Source: Natronospirales bacterium
GTDB lineage: Bacteria > Pseudomonadota > Gammaproteobacteria > Natronospirales > REEB76
Direction of reading: 5' to 3'
Length of the DNA: 37,994 nt
Assembly: GCA_018971605.1 (NCBI GenBank)
Contig: JAGXAL010000007.1
Location: forward strand, 1-37,994
How positions within the stretch are numbered: position 1 is the stretch's first letter; each line of letters starts with the position of its first letter. Under the pieces are notes generated by a model, which searched no databases, was not told the origin of the DNA, and saw nothing but the letters and a program-made list of their open reading frames with translations. Below are positions 9,240 to 19,475 of the stretch, piece after piece. The translations under genes and the position numbers were made by a program.

Positions 9240-10273
9240 TGCTCACCACCTGCACCGCCTGCGGCACCCAATTCCGTGTCAACACCACGCAGCTGCGCGC
9301 GGTCCACGGCCTGGTGCGCTGCAGCCGCTGTCATAGCGTGTTCGACGCCTTTGAAACCCTGCGCGAGGAATTCGAGCCGGCGCCAAACGTAACCGATGCC
9401 GGCCCAGCCGAGGATTTGGCTGAACTCAAGCAGGAAATCACGGCGCCCAAGGTCGAGACTGTCGAGCCCATCGGCATCCAAGCCGCCAGTCCGCCTCCGC
9501 CGGTGATGGACGTGAAGATCACGGCCGGCGACAAGAAGCCCCCGCCGCCGATGGACGACTTGTTCGCGGATTTATGGGGCGAGCCCGCCGCAGCCAAACC
9601 CGCAGAGCCCGCGCCGGCTGCAGCACCGCGGCAGGAACCCCTGCTCATCGAGGATCACATCCCCAAGCCCCCGGAACTCGAGCGCGATCAGGCGCTGTAC
9701 CGTGGCACGCATCTGCCGCCGCGCGAAAGTCGCACAGTACCGCGAGCCCCACGACCGCACTGGCACATCACCCTCAGCCGCTGGGCCTGGGGTGTCACCC
9801 TGCTGATCGTGTTGCTGGTCATCCAGTTGCTCAATGCCAACCGCCAGGCGCTGAGCGCGACCGCGGTAATCGGGCCGTCGCTGGCAGCGGTGTATTCCGC
9901 CCTGGGCCACCCGCTGCAAGCCTCCCCGCAACTGAGCACCTGGCTGGTCAGCAACATCAACGTCACCTCCGATCCGGAGACGCCCGGCGCGCTGTCCATC
10001 ACCGGCAGCCTGCAGAACAACGCGAGCTTCGCCCAAGTCTGGCCGCTGCTGCGCGTGGAACTCACTGATCGCTACGGCGACCCGCTGCGCGCCCGCGACT
10101 TCACGTCCAGCGAGTATTTGCCGCCGAGTCAGCCGGCCACCTGGCTGGACAGCGGCATAGCCACGCGTTTCCGCATTGATGTGGTGGACCCGGGTCCGGA
10201 TACCGTGGGATTCCAGGTGCAGGCCTGCCTCGACGTGCACAACCAGCGCCAATGCGGCAGCAGCGGCAGCTGA
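9239..10273 (+). CDS. DUF3426 membrane protein with N-terminal zinc ribbon
   Basis: A 344-residue single-pass membrane protein of unknown function. The N-terminus has two C-x-x-C pairs (CTACGTQF and CSRCHSVF), the MJ0042-type zinc ribbon. An Ala/Pro-rich cytoplasmic region follows, then one transmembrane helix at about 187-203 (WGVTLLIVLLVIQLL). The C-terminal beta-rich DUF3426 domain (about 230-340) should face the periplasm. The ATG overlaps the prmA stop by one base; a frame open from 9161 would delay the zinc ribbon and is less likely. The position between prmA and fis/dusB recurs in Xanthomonadales-like genomes. No function is established. Confidence 0.88.
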   Translation: MLTTCTACGTQFRVNTTQLRAVHGLVRCSRCHSVFDAFETLREEFEPAPNVTDAGPAEDLAELKQEITAPKVETVEPIGIQAASPPPPVMDVKITAGDKKPPPPMDDLFADLWGEPAAAKPAEPAPAAAPRQEPLLIEDHIPKPPELERDQALYRGTHLPPRESRTVPRAPRPHWHITLSRWAWGVTLLIVLLVIQLLNANRQALSATAVIGPSLAAVYSALGHPLQASPQLSTWLVSNINVTSDPETPGALSITGSLQNNASFAQVWPLLRVELTDRYGDPLRARDFTSSEYLPPSQPATWLDSGIATRFRIDVVDPGPDTVGFQVQACLDVHNQRQCGSSGS

Positions 10274-10371
10274 TCTGCGCAGCTTGCTCGCGATACTGCG
10301 CGAAGCTCCGCCGAACATTCCCGCGCATGCAATGCGCATTCGCATAAAACGCGGCGCTGAAAATTTCAAGT

Positions 10372-10399
10372 TTGACACTCGCCGGTTTACCGTTATTAT
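10372..10399 (+). promoter_or_regulatory. dusB-fis promoter with GC-rich discriminator
   Basis: TTGACA (10372-10377), a 16-base spacer and TATTAT (10394-10399) form a strong sigma70 promoter. The following bases, CCCGCGCC, make a GC-rich discriminator. In E. coli the fis promoter has the same feature and responds to ppGpp/DksA and growth rate; the same control here is an inference. Confidence 0.75.
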
Positions 10400-10437
10400 C
10401 CCGCGCCTGTTCCCGGCTTCTCGCACGACGCACACAC

Positions 10438-11424
10438 ATGCGTATAGGGCCCTATTCTTTGCGCAACCCGGCGGTCTTGGCGCCGATGGCAGGCGTGACT
10501 GACCGGCCTTTCCGCCAGTTGTGCCTGCGCCTGGGCGCAGGCTTGGCGGTTTCCGAAATGCTTACCGCGCAGGTGGCGCTCTACGACAGCGCCAAGAGCC
10601 GCCGGCGGCGTGACCACGAGGGTGAAGCCGAGCCGCGCATCGTGCAGATCGCCGGCGGCGAACCCGGCATGCTCGCCGAGGCGGCACGCCGCAACGCCGG
10701 CGAAGGCGCGCAAATCCTCGACATCAACATGGGTTGCCCCGCAAAAAAAGTCTGCAACAAGGCCGCAGGTTCGGCGCTGTTGCAGGACGAAAACCTGGTT
10801 GGACAAATTCTGGATGCGGTGGTGAAGGCGGTGGACATACCGGTGACGCTCAAAATCCGCACCGGCTGGGACCGCGAACACAAGAACGGCGTTCGCATTG
10901 CGAAAATCGCCGAACAGGCCGGCATCTGCGCGCTGGCGGTACATGGCCGCACGCGCGCCGATCTGTACGGCGGCGAAGCCGAATACGAAACCATCCGCGC
11001 CATCAAGAACAGCGTCGGCATCCCAGTCATCGCCAACGGCGACGTGGATTCGCCCGAAAAGGCCCGGGCAGTACTGGCGCAAACCGGTGCCGACGCGGTC
11101 ATGATCGGACGCGCCGCGCAGGGGCGGCCGTGGATATTCCGCAAAATCGTGCATTTTTTGGCGACCGGCAAGAAACTGCCGCCGCCGGAAGCCGGCGAAA
11201 TCGCTGCTGTCATGCTGACGCACCTCGACAATTTGTACGCGTTTTACGGCGAATTCACCGGCTTGCGCATGGCGCGCAAGCATCTCGGTTGGTATCTGAA
11301 AACCGTGCCGCATGCGGCCGGCCTGAAGGAACAGTTGATGCGGGTGGAAACCGCGGCGGCGCAGCGCTCGCTGGTCCGCAGTTTATTCGGGGACAACAAC
11401 AACGAACTGGAGTTGGCGGCATGA
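10438..11424 (+). CDS. dusB: tRNA-dihydrouridine synthase B
   Basis: An FMN- and NADPH-dependent enzyme reducing uridine to dihydrouridine in the tRNA D-loop. The 328-residue product starts MRIGPYSLRNPAVLAPMAGVTDRPFR, the FMN-binding N-terminus. It has NMGCPAKKVCNK with catalytic Cys100, followed by the TIM-barrel segments KIRTGWD, HGRTR, IANGDV and MIGRAAQGRPW. The ATG at 10438 is chosen over upstream in-frame starts because it gives the conserved N-terminus and lies after the promoter. It is translationally coupled to fis (ATGA), as in E. coli. Confidence 0.96.
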   Translation: MRIGPYSLRNPAVLAPMAGVTDRPFRQLCLRLGAGLAVSEMLTAQVALYDSAKSRRRRDHEGEAEPRIVQIAGGEPGMLAEAARRNAGEGAQILDINMGCPAKKVCNKAAGSALLQDENLVGQILDAVVKAVDIPVTLKIRTGWDREHKNGVRIAKIAEQAGICALAVHGRTRADLYGGEAEYETIRAIKNSVGIPVIANGDVDSPEKARAVLAQTGADAVMIGRAAQGRPWIFRKIVHFLATGKKLPPPEAGEIAAVMLTHLDNLYAFYGEFTGLRMARKHLGWYLKTVPHAAGLKEQLMRVETAAAQRSLVRSLFGDNNNELELAA

Positions 11425-11717
11425 ACAGCAAGGCAACGGCACAACGTTTCGAAGTAGTTGAGGGCGGCGCCTCCGCCATGCCCGCATCGCACTGCCTGCG
11501 GGATTACACCGAAAAAACCCTGCGACGCTACTTTGCCGACCTTGACGGCCACGATCCTACGAACCTCTACGACTTCGTGCTGGCCGAGATCGAGCCGCCG
11601 CTGCTCAAGGCCCTGATGGATTACACGCGTGGCAACCAGTCACGCGCCGCGGTCATCCTTGGCCTCAACCGCAGCACGCTGCGCAAGAAGCTGCGGCAAT
11701 ATAAAATCAATAGCTGA
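11421..11717 (+). CDS. fis: DNA-binding protein Fis
   Basis: A nucleoid-associated, growth-phase-controlled regulator that bends DNA. The 98-residue length equals that of E. coli Fis. The C-terminus carries the helix-turn-helix (about 71-96: GNQSRAAVILGLNRSTLRKKL), preceded by the dimerising helices ending in LLKALMDYT. The N-terminal beta-hairpin region is poorly conserved, as usual. The start overlaps the dusB stop. Confidence 0.97.
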   Translation: MNSKATAQRFEVVEGGASAMPASHCLRDYTEKTLRRYFADLDGHDPTNLYDFVLAEIEPPLLKALMDYTRGNQSRAAVILGLNRSTLRKKLRQYKINS

Positions 11718-11780
11718 TTGTTGGAATCGCGGCTGAAAGCTGCTCCTGCAATCAACAAAAGTCCGCCGCAAGGAACCGCC

Positions 11781-13343
11781 GTGCCGATACGCCGCGCTCT
11801 GCTTTCGGTTTCCGATAAAACCGGTTTGGTGGAGCTGGCTCGTGGCTTGCATGAACTGAAAATCGAACTGCTGTCCACCGGCGGCACGGCGAGATTGCTG
11901 CGCGACGCCGGCATTCCTGTCAAGGAAGTCTCGGGATACACCGGTTTCCCGGAAATCATGCACGGACGCGTCAAGACGCTGCATCCCAAAATCCACGGCG
12001 GTCTGCTCGGCCGGCGCGGCACCGACGACACGGTCATGCAGCAGCACGGCATCCTGCCGATTGATCTGCTGGTGGTAAACCTCTATCCCTTCGAAGCCAC
12101 GATCGCGAAACCGGATTGTTCCTTTGAAGATGCCATTGAAAACATCGACATCGGCGGGCCGGCGATGCTGCGCGCCGCCGCCAAGAACCACGCAGCCGTG
12201 ACCGTGGTCCCGGACCCTGCGGATTACGCCGTTGTCCTCGATGAACTGCGCAGCCACGACGGCACCGTGAGTGATTCGACCCGCACCAGGCTGGCCGTGA
12301 AAGTCTTTGCGCAGACGGCTGCCTATGACGCGGCCATCGCCGATTACCTGGGCGCAAAAGCGCAATCCAAAGGTTCGACACGCCCGTTCCCGGATTTTTA
12401 CATCGCCGGCTTCCGCAAACTCCACGAGCTGCGCTACGGCGAGAACCCGCATCAGCGTGCGGCGCTTTATGCGGAGCGCGGCGATTTGGCTGGAACGTTG
12501 ACGGGCGCCAAACAACTGCAAGGCAAAGAGCTCTCCTACAACAACCTGGCCGATGCTGACGCGGCGCTTGCTTGCGTTGCGGCATTTGCAACCCCGGCCT
12601 GCGTCATCGTGAAACACGCCAATCCCTGCGGCGTGGCCATCGGCAATACGCTGCTGGCCGCCTACGAGCGCGCCTATCAGACCGACTCGACGTCCGCCTT
12701 CGGCGGCATCATTGCCTGCAATCGCCCGCTGGATGCCGCGACTGCCGGGCAAATCCTCGCCAACCAGTTCGTGGAAGTGATCGTGGCGCCGGAAATCGCA
12801 CCGGAAGCGCTCAAGCTGCTGTCCGCCAAACCCAACGTACGCGTTCTGGCCACCGGCGCGTTCGCCACGGGCGGCGACGGATTTGATTGCCGGCGCATCC
12901 GCGGCGGACTGCTATTGCAGGAAGCCGATCAGGGCCGCGTTACTGCCAAAGACCTCAAGATCGTCAGCCGTAAAAAACCCACGGAAAAACAGCTGGCAGA
13001 TTTGCTGTTCGCCTGGACGGTGGTCAAATGTGTAAAGTCTAATGCCATCGTGTATGCCCATGATGGCCGGACCATCGGCATCGGCGCCGGCCAGCCGAGC
13101 CGCGTGATGAGCGCAAAAATCGCCGCTTTGAAAGCCGCAGAAGCGAAACTCGAAGTGCGCGGCGCCGTCATGGCCTCGGACGCCTTCCTGCCGTTCCGCG
13201 ACAGCGTGGATGCCGCGGCACAGGCCGGCATCGCCGCCATCATCCAGCCCGGCGGCTCCATGCGCGACCCGGAAGTCATCGCTGCCGCCGATGAGCATGG
13301 TATTGCCATGGTGTTCACCGGCATGCGCCATTTCAGACATTGA
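11781..13343 (+). CDS. purH: Bifunctional AICAR transformylase / IMP cyclohydrolase
   Basis: Catalyses the last two steps of IMP synthesis. The 520-residue product has the MGS-like cyclohydrolase domain (about 1-145; [32 protein letters not shown]) and the AICAR transformylase domain ([16 protein letters not shown], the S-AFGGI-CN block, and [10 protein letters not shown] near the end). The GTG at 11781 is preferred over an in-frame TTG at 11718: AAGGAA lies 5-8 bases before it, and it gives the family N-terminus. It follows fis by 63 bases and is followed by purD one base after its stop. Confidence 0.96.
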   Translation: MPIRRALLSVSDKTGLVELARGLHELKIELLSTGGTARLLRDAGIPVKEVSGYTGFPEIMHGRVKTLHPKIHGGLLGRRGTDDTVMQQHGILPIDLLVVNLYPFEATIAKPDCSFEDAIENIDIGGPAMLRAAAKNHAAVTVVPDPADYAVVLDELRSHDGTVSDSTRTRLAVKVFAQTAAYDAAIADYLGAKAQSKGSTRPFPDFYIAGFRKLHELRYGENPHQRAALYAERGDLAGTLTGAKQLQGKELSYNNLADADAALACVAAFATPACVIVKHANPCGVAIGNTLLAAYERAYQTDSTSAFGGIIACNRPLDAATAGQILANQFVEVIVAPEIAPEALKLLSAKPNVRVLATGAFATGGDGFDCRRIRGGLLLQEADQGRVTAKDLKIVSRKKPTEKQLADLLFAWTVVKCVKSNAIVYAHDGRTIGIGAGQPSRVMSAKIAALKAAEAKLEVRGAVMASDAFLPFRDSVDAAAQAGIAAIIQPGGSMRDPEVIAAADEHGIAMVFTGMRHFRH

Positions 13344-13344
13344 T

Positions 13345-14652
13345 ATGAAAGTCCTGGTGATCGGCAGCGGCGGACGCGAACACGCGCTCGCCTGGAAGCT
13401 GGCGCAGTCGCCGCGCGTGGAGCGCGTGTACGTGGCGCCGGGCAACGCCGGCACCGCGCACGAGAAGAAATGCCAGAACCTGCGCATCGCCGCCGACAAT
13501 CTCAGCGGCCTGCTGGATTTCGCCCTGGGCCAGGGCATTGAACTGACCGTGGTGGGTTCGGAACAGCCGCTGGTCGCGGGCATCGCGGACGTATTCCTGC
13601 AGGCCGGTTTGAAATGCTTCGGCCCGCGGCGGGCGGCGGCGCAGCTCGAAGGCTCGAAGGCCTTCGCCAAGGATTTCCTCGCCCGTCACCACATTCCCAC
13701 GGCCGCGTACCACACGTTCACCGACGCGAACGCGGCGCTCAAGTACCTAGGCGAACGCGGCGCGCCCATCGTGGTGAAGGCTGACGGCCTGGCCGCCGGC
13801 AAGGGCGTGATCGTGGCGCAAACGCTCGCCGAGGCCGAGCGCACGGTACGCGACATGCTCGCCGGCAACGCCTTCGGCCAAGCCGGGCATCGCGTGGTGA
13901 TTGAGGAATTTCTGCAGGGTGAAGAAGCTAGCTTCATCGTGCTGGCTGACGGCGCACACGTGCTGCCGCTGGCCACCACACAGGACCACAAGCGCGTCGG
14001 TGACGGCGATACCGGCCCCAATACCGGCGGCATGGGTGCGTATTCGCCGGCTCCGGTGGTCACCAAGGAGATCCACGAGCGCATCCTGCGCGAGATCATC
14101 CGCCCGACCATCCAGGGCATGGCGGCTGAAGGCACGCCTTATGTGGGCTTTCTGTATGCCGGCCTGATGATTTCACCGGACGGCAAACCCAAGGTCATCG
14201 AATTCAACTGCCGCAGCGGCGATCCCGAAACCCAGCCGATCATGTTGCGGCTCAAGTCGGACCTGGTGGAACTCTGTGAAGCGGCACTCGCCGGCCGGCT
14301 CAACAAGGTCAAAGCCGAATGGGACCCGCGCCCGGCGCTCGGCGTGGTGCTCGCGGCCGAGGGTTATCCGGGCGAATACCGCAAGGGCGACGTGATCAGC
14401 GGCCTACCGCCATTTCAAATGGACCACATCAAGGTGTTTCACGCAGGCACCGCCGAACAGGATGGCAAGATCGTTACCAGCGGCGGGCGCGTGTTGTGCG
14501 TTACCGCGGTAGATGACACTCTGGCCGATGCGCGCCGGCGCGCCTACCACATCGCCGCAGACATTCACTGGCCGGGACGGTTTTTCCGCCGCGATATTGG
14601 CTATCGGGCGCTGGAGCGGGAAGCGCAGAAAAATAACAAACCAGGAAAATAA
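13345..14652 (+). CDS. purD: Phosphoribosylamine-glycine ligase
   Basis: ATP-dependent ligation of phosphoribosylamine and glycine to GAR in purine synthesis. The 435-residue product starts MKVLVIGSGGREHALAWKL, typical of PurD. The ATP-grasp domain shows VKADGLAAGKGV, EEFLQGEEASFI and the QDHKRVGDGDTGPNTGGMGAYSP block, and FNCRSGDPETQ supplies metal-binding residues. The stop of purH and this ATG are one base apart, so the pair forms an operon. Confidence 0.97.
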   Translation: MKVLVIGSGGREHALAWKLAQSPRVERVYVAPGNAGTAHEKKCQNLRIAADNLSGLLDFALGQGIELTVVGSEQPLVAGIADVFLQAGLKCFGPRRAAAQLEGSKAFAKDFLARHHIPTAAYHTFTDANAALKYLGERGAPIVVKADGLAAGKGVIVAQTLAEAERTVRDMLAGNAFGQAGHRVVIEEFLQGEEASFIVLADGAHVLPLATTQDHKRVGDGDTGPNTGGMGAYSPAPVVTKEIHERILREIIRPTIQGMAAEGTPYVGFLYAGLMISPDGKPKVIEFNCRSGDPETQPIMLRLKSDLVELCEAALAGRLNKVKAEWDPRPALGVVLAAEGYPGEYRKGDVISGLPPFQMDHIKVFHAGTAEQDGKIVTSGGRVLCVTAVDDTLADARRRAYHIAADIHWPGRFFRRDIGYRALEREAQKNNKPGK

Positions 14653-14664
14653 CTGCTGTCAGCG

Positions 14665-15312
14665 ATGTTCGAACTCGTGATATTCGATTGCGATGGTGTA
14701 TTGGTTGACAGCGAACGCATCACCAACACGGTCCTGGCGGGTATGCTGAACGAACTTGGGCTGTCGGTCAGCTTAAACGACATGTTCGAGCATTTCATGG
14801 GAAAGTCCATGCCTCAATGCCTGGAACTTATCACGACCATGCTTGGTAAATCTCCACCGTCTAATTTCGAAGAACGGTATCGAGAGCGAAGCCGTGTTGC
14901 CCTCGAAACCGGGCTATTACCTGTTCCGGGTGTAGCGGAAATGCTGAACGAATTGAAGTTGCCGTGCTGCGTGGCGTCCGGCGGTTCCCATGACAAGATG
15001 CGTACGACCCTTGGCATCACCGGACTTCTGCACAGATTCCAAGGCCGGCTATACAGCGTCACAGAGGTGACCTGCGGCAAACCTGCGCCGGACGTGTTCC
15101 TGTATGCCGCAGCACAGTGCGGCGTGAAACCCGGAGCCTGTGCGGTCGTGGAAGACACGCCCACGGGTGTGCAGGCCGGTGTGGCCGCAGGTATGACCGT
15201 CTTTGGATATTCGGGATTGATCGGGGCGAAACAGTTGCGCTCAGCAGGCGCACATTACGTCTTCAAACACATGCGTGAATTGAATAGCTTGTTGAACCAG
15301 AAAGCGCCGTAG
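14665..15312 (+). CDS. HAD-superfamily phosphatase (subfamily IA, YieH-like)
   Basis: A 215-residue small-molecule phosphatase with the four HAD motifs: DCDGVLVDS (nucleophile Asp8, acid Asp10), VASGG (motif II), the GKPAPDVFLYA lysine (motif III) and VVEDTPTGV (motif IV). A helical cap lies between residues 16 and 85. It resembles the YieH/beta-phosphoglucomutase-like branch, but the substrate cannot be fixed from sequence. The base and codon composition is slightly less GC-rich than in purD. Its TAG stop is part of a GTAGGGTG repeat. Confidence 0.85.
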   Translation: MFELVIFDCDGVLVDSERITNTVLAGMLNELGLSVSLNDMFEHFMGKSMPQCLELITTMLGKSPPSNFEERYRERSRVALETGLLPVPGVAEMLNELKLPCCVASGGSHDKMRTTLGITGLLHRFQGRLYSVTEVTCGKPAPDVFLYAAAQCGVKPGACAVVEDTPTGVQAGVAAGMTVFGYSGLIGAKQLRSAGAHYVFKHMRELNSLLNQKAP

Positions 15313-15332
15313 GGTGTGCCCGCGCACCCTAC
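15309..15332. repeat. GTAGGGTG palindrome (copy 1)
   Basis: GTAGGGTG (15309-15316) and CACCCTAC (15325-15332) form an inverted repeat, extendable by a T-G wobble and GC pairs. The TAG inside it is the stop codon of the HAD gene. Larger members of the family lie at 35229-35282 and 35310-35404. Confidence 0.65.
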
Positions 15333-15346
15333 AACTTCATTAGACA

Positions 15347-15388
15347 CCCCCTCACCCTAGCCTCTCCCCATAAATGGGGCGAGGGGAT
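15347..15388. repeat. CCCCTCACCCTA palindromic repeat (copy 2)
   Basis: Nearly identical in plan to 265-310: CCCCTCACCCTAGCCTCTCCCC, loop ATAAAT, GGGGCGAGGGGA. It sits between the convergent HAD gene and rho and could fold in either transcript, but no U tract follows. Confidence 0.6.
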
Positions 15389-15407
15389 ACGGAGACGCCA
15401 GACGGCG

Positions 15408-16667
<1,260 letters not shown>

Positions 16668-16697
16668 AGAAGTCTGGTTCCCGATTGCATGCAACAG

Positions 16698-16719
16698 AGG
16701 AAAAGCCGGCGAATGCCGG
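16698..16719 (-). other. Hairpin with U-rich tail in the rho leader
   Basis: On the minus strand CCGGC-ATTC-GCCGG is followed by CTTTTCC, 31-50 bases before the rho ATG. E. coli rho is attenuated in its leader by Rho itself; whether this 5-bp stem contributes to attenuation here is speculative. The 139-base trxA-rho gap also holds CGGCGG-CACAGAA-CCGCCG without a U tract. Confidence 0.3.
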
Positions 16720-16806
16720 AGTCACAAGGATCTTGTTATGCCTGTCGTCCGTGGCCGGCGGTTCTGTGCCGCCGTGCCGGGCGCCAGCGACGTGGGCCGC
16801 CGGCGC

Positions 16807-17133
16807 TCAGATATTGGTTTCGATAAATGCAGTCAGCTGCGATTTCGAGAGCGCGCCGATTTTCTGCGCCTGCACGCTGCCGCCCTTGAACAGCATCAAG
16901 GTCGGGATGCTGCGGATGCCGTACTTCTGGGTAAGCTGGGCGTTCTGGTCCACGTTGACCTTGGCGATCTTGAGCTTGCCCTGGTAATCCGTGGCGATTT
17001 CATCGAGGATCGGCGCGATCATCTTGCAGGGTCCGCACCACTCCGCCCAGTAATCCACCAGCACTGGGACACTGGATTTCAACACGTCGCTCTCGAAGTT
17101 GGCGTCGCTGGTATACACAATCTGGTCGCTCAC
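16807..17133 (-). CDS. trxA: Thioredoxin 1
   Basis: The general cytoplasmic dithiol reductant, and the expected electron donor to the DsbD encoded upstream in this window. The 108-residue product has the family length. Its active site is WC33-G-P-C36-K, preceded by VDYWAEW, with the cis-Pro in [11 protein letters not shown]. The start is GTG, with GGAGGA well placed upstream. The order trxA-rho with rhlB divergent matches E. coli. Confidence 0.97.
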   Translation of the reverse strand: MSDQIVYTSDANFESDVLKSSVPVLVDYWAEWCGPCKMIAPILDEIATDYQGKLKIAKVNVDQNAQLTQKYGIRSIPTLMLFKGGSVQAQKIGALSKSQLTAFIETNI

Positions 17134-17382
17134 GGTTACTGATCCTCCGGTATCTGAAACTGTTGCACCGCCGGGTGCGGACGGGCGCGCCAGAGCGCAA
17201 CTCGCAGGGGAAATGACGTGCCGTGCCGTTTAAGGCACAATGACGCGGCTGGTTCGCGGCTCTGAACTATAAAGCGTTATGAAGTTCGGAAACGTCCCGC
17301 ACGGGGCACGGGCGCTGGGCGTTGAGACATATTTGAGCCCAACCGCCGCCGGATTGCAAGCCCCGGGCTACACAAAAACATC

Positions 17383-18669
17383 ATGGAACAACACCTGACC
17401 GAGATGCATTTCGAGTCCCTGGGGCTCGCCCCACCGCTGCTGGCCAGCCTTGGCGAGGCCGGCTTCACCCGCTGCACGCCCATCCAGGCGGAAGCACTGC
17501 CGCTGCTGCTCAAGGGCCAGGACGTGGCCGGTCAGGCGCAGACCGGCACCGGCAAGACCGCGGCGTTTTTGCTGGCGCTTTACCAGCGGCTCCTGGCCCA
17601 CCCTGCGAAACCTGGACGCCGTCCAAATCAGCCGCGCGCGCTGGTCGTGGCGCCCACGCGCGAACTCGCGGTGCAAATCCACAAGGACGCGGAGCTCCTC
17701 GGCCGGCACGTGAACTTGAGCCGCACCGTGGTGTACGGCGGCGAGGACTATGACAAGCAGCGCGACACCGTGGCCGCCGGCGTGGAGCTGCTGATCGGCA
17801 CGCCGGGCCGGCTGATTGATTATTTCAAGCAGCACGTCTTCGATTTGCGCGTCCTGGAAGCCATGGTGATCGACGAAGCCGACCGCATGTTCGACATGGG
17901 CTTCATCGCCGACGTGCGCTTCCTGTTGCGGCGCATGCCGCCACCCACGGAACGGCTCAACATGCTGTTTTCCGCCACCCTCTCCTACCGCGTCATGGAG
18001 CTCGCCTACGAGCACATGAACAACGCCAAGTTCATCCGTATCGAGCCGGATCATGTCACGGTCGAACGCGTGCACCAGGTTCTCTACCTGCCCGCCACCA
18101 ACGAAAAGATCGCGCTGCTCATTGGGCTGCTGCACCAGCTCGAAGCGCACCGCACCATGGTGTTCGTGAACACCAAGCGCACCGCGGAAACCGTCGAAGC
18201 CTGGCTCAAGGGCAACGGTTTCAACGCCGCGGTGCTCTCCGGCGACGTACCGCAGAAAAAACGCCTGCGGCTGTTGCGCGAGTTCACCGAAGGCGCGTTG
18301 CCGATCCTGGTGACCACCGACGTGGCCTCGCGCGGCCTGCACATCCCCGACGTCACCCACGTGATCAACTACGACTTGCCGCAGGACGCCGAGGATTACG
18401 TACATCGCATCGGCCGCACCGCGCGCGCCGGTGCCGAAGGCGACGCCATCAGCTTCGCCTGCGAGGAATACGCGTTTTCGCTGCCGGACATCGAACGCTA
18501 CATCGGCAACCGTATCCCGCGCGAGGCCTTGCGGCCGGAACTGCTCGCGGATTTGCAACCGGCGGCGAAGCGCGAACGCTATCAAGCCCATCCGCACCGT
18601 CAAGGACACGGACACGGCCATGGTCATGGCGGACAACGCGGTGGTGGAAGACGCAGGGGAAGACGTTGA
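17383..18669 (+). CDS. rhlB: DEAD-box RNA helicase RhlB
   Basis: An ATP-dependent RNA helicase, in E. coli the helicase of the RNase E degradosome. The 428-residue product has the Q motif ([12 protein letters not shown]), Walker [28 protein letters not shown], the SAT motif, [10 protein letters not shown] and [10 protein letters not shown]. The tail is rich in Gly, His and Arg, which may bind RNA or RNase E. The assignment as RhlB rather than another DEAD helicase rests on position (divergent from trxA-rho), length and the [11 protein letters not shown] block. A poorly supported 39-codon upstream ORF (17280-17399) overlaps its start. Confidence 0.93.
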   Translation: MEQHLTEMHFESLGLAPPLLASLGEAGFTRCTPIQAEALPLLLKGQDVAGQAQTGTGKTAAFLLALYQRLLAHPAKPGRRPNQPRALVVAPTRELAVQIHKDAELLGRHVNLSRTVVYGGEDYDKQRDTVAAGVELLIGTPGRLIDYFKQHVFDLRVLEAMVIDEADRMFDMGFIADVRFLLRRMPPPTERLNMLFSATLSYRVMELAYEHMNNAKFIRIEPDHVTVERVHQVLYLPATNEKIALLIGLLHQLEAHRTMVFVNTKRTAETVEAWLKGNGFNAAVLSGDVPQKKRLRLLREFTEGALPILVTTDVASRGLHIPDVTHVINYDLPQDAEDYVHRIGRTARAGAEGDAISFACEEYAFSLPDIERYIGNRIPREALRPELLADLQPAAKRERYQAHPHRQGHGHGHGHGGQRGGGRRRGRR

Positions 18670-18739
18670 GAGTGCTGTGTACTGCGTGCTGCGTGAAGAT
18701 CTGGTTTTGACGCAGCACTCAGCGCGCAGTACGCAGCAC
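18670..18739. repeat. Inverted repeat, GTGCTGYGTACTGCGY family (copy 2)
   Basis: GTGCTGTGTACTGCGTGCTG (18673-18692) pairs with CAGCGCGCAGTACGCAGCAC (18720-18739) with few mismatches. The element fills the gap between the convergent rhlB and the HAD nucleotidase gene and starts immediately after the rhlB stop. It is related to 8267-8354. It might serve as a transcript end or RNA-stabilising structure for both genes; there is no clear U tract. Confidence 0.7.
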
Positions 18740-18744
18740 CTTGT

Positions 18745-19437
18745 TCAGGGCATCAACTCCGCCAACGAGTCCACCGACGGAAATTCGTCAATCTCGCGCG
18801 CCGGCTCGTGGCTGTCCGGCCGGCGCATGGCGATCACATGCCGCAGGCCGTAGGCACGCGCCGCGTGCAGCACCGGCAGGCTGTCGTCCGCCAAAAGACT
18901 CGTATCCGGGACCAGCGTTTCAACCCGCGCCAGCGCCTGCCAGAAACCGGCGGTCTCCTTGGGCGCGCCGAGCGTGTGCGACGACACGATGCGATCGAAA
19001 TGGCCGTCGAGCCGGGTTTGTTCCATCTTCAGGGCCAGGGTGTCCGGATGCGCGTTGGTCACGAGCACCAGGCGTTTGCCGATCCGGCGCACGCGCCGCA
19101 GGAATGCCTCGGCCTGCGGCAGCACGCGGATGGCGTGGCGCTCGGCGCGATGCAGCGCCAAGATGTCCAGGCCGAGTTCCCGCGACCAGTGTTCCAGGCT
19201 GTACCACTGCAGCGTGCCCTGCATCGCGCGAAAGCGCGTCCGCAGTTCCGCTTGCGCCTGTTCCAGGCTCAACCCGCGGCGATCGCCGTAGCGCTGCGGC
19301 AGGCATTCACGCCAGAAACGATTGTCAAAATGCAGATCCAGCAGCGTGCCGTCCATGTCCATGAACACGCTCTCGACCGCATTCCAGTCAGCAATGATTC
19401 CCGTTTTTTGCAGCATGGCCGCTATCATATACTCCAC
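18745..19437 (-). CDS. yrfG: HAD hydrolase, GMP/IMP nucleotidase (YrfG-like)
   Basis: A 230-residue HAD hydrolase that lines up along its length with E. coli YrfG, a nucleotidase for GMP and IMP. Visible landmarks are MDMDGTLLDL (Asp27, Asp29), HFDNRFWRECLP, LVTNAHPDTLALK (motif II), PKET (motif III) and LLADDSLPVLHAA (motif IV). In-frame ATGs at 19437, 19428 and 19416 are all possible; the third would give an N-terminus closest in length to YrfG. It converges on rhlB and diverges from the cysQ-like gene. Confidence 0.85.
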   Translation of the reverse strand: MEYMIAAMLQKTGIIADWNAVESVFMDMDGTLLDLHFDNRFWRECLPQRYGDRRGLSLEQAQAELRTRFRAMQGTLQWYSLEHWSRELGLDILALHRAERHAIRVLPQAEAFLRRVRRIGKRLVLVTNAHPDTLALKMEQTRLDGHFDRIVSSHTLGAPKETAGFWQALARVETLVPDTSLLADDSLPVLHAARAYGLRHVIAMRRPDSHEPAREIDEFPSVDSLAELMP

Positions 19438-19475
19438 GCGCGCATCCCTTGAGCGTCGTTTACCGGGAATCCACC

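Noticed and set aside
17280-17399. 39-codon ORF before and overlapping rhlB
   Set aside because: No ribosome site, no biased codon run and no terminator behind it; likely chance.
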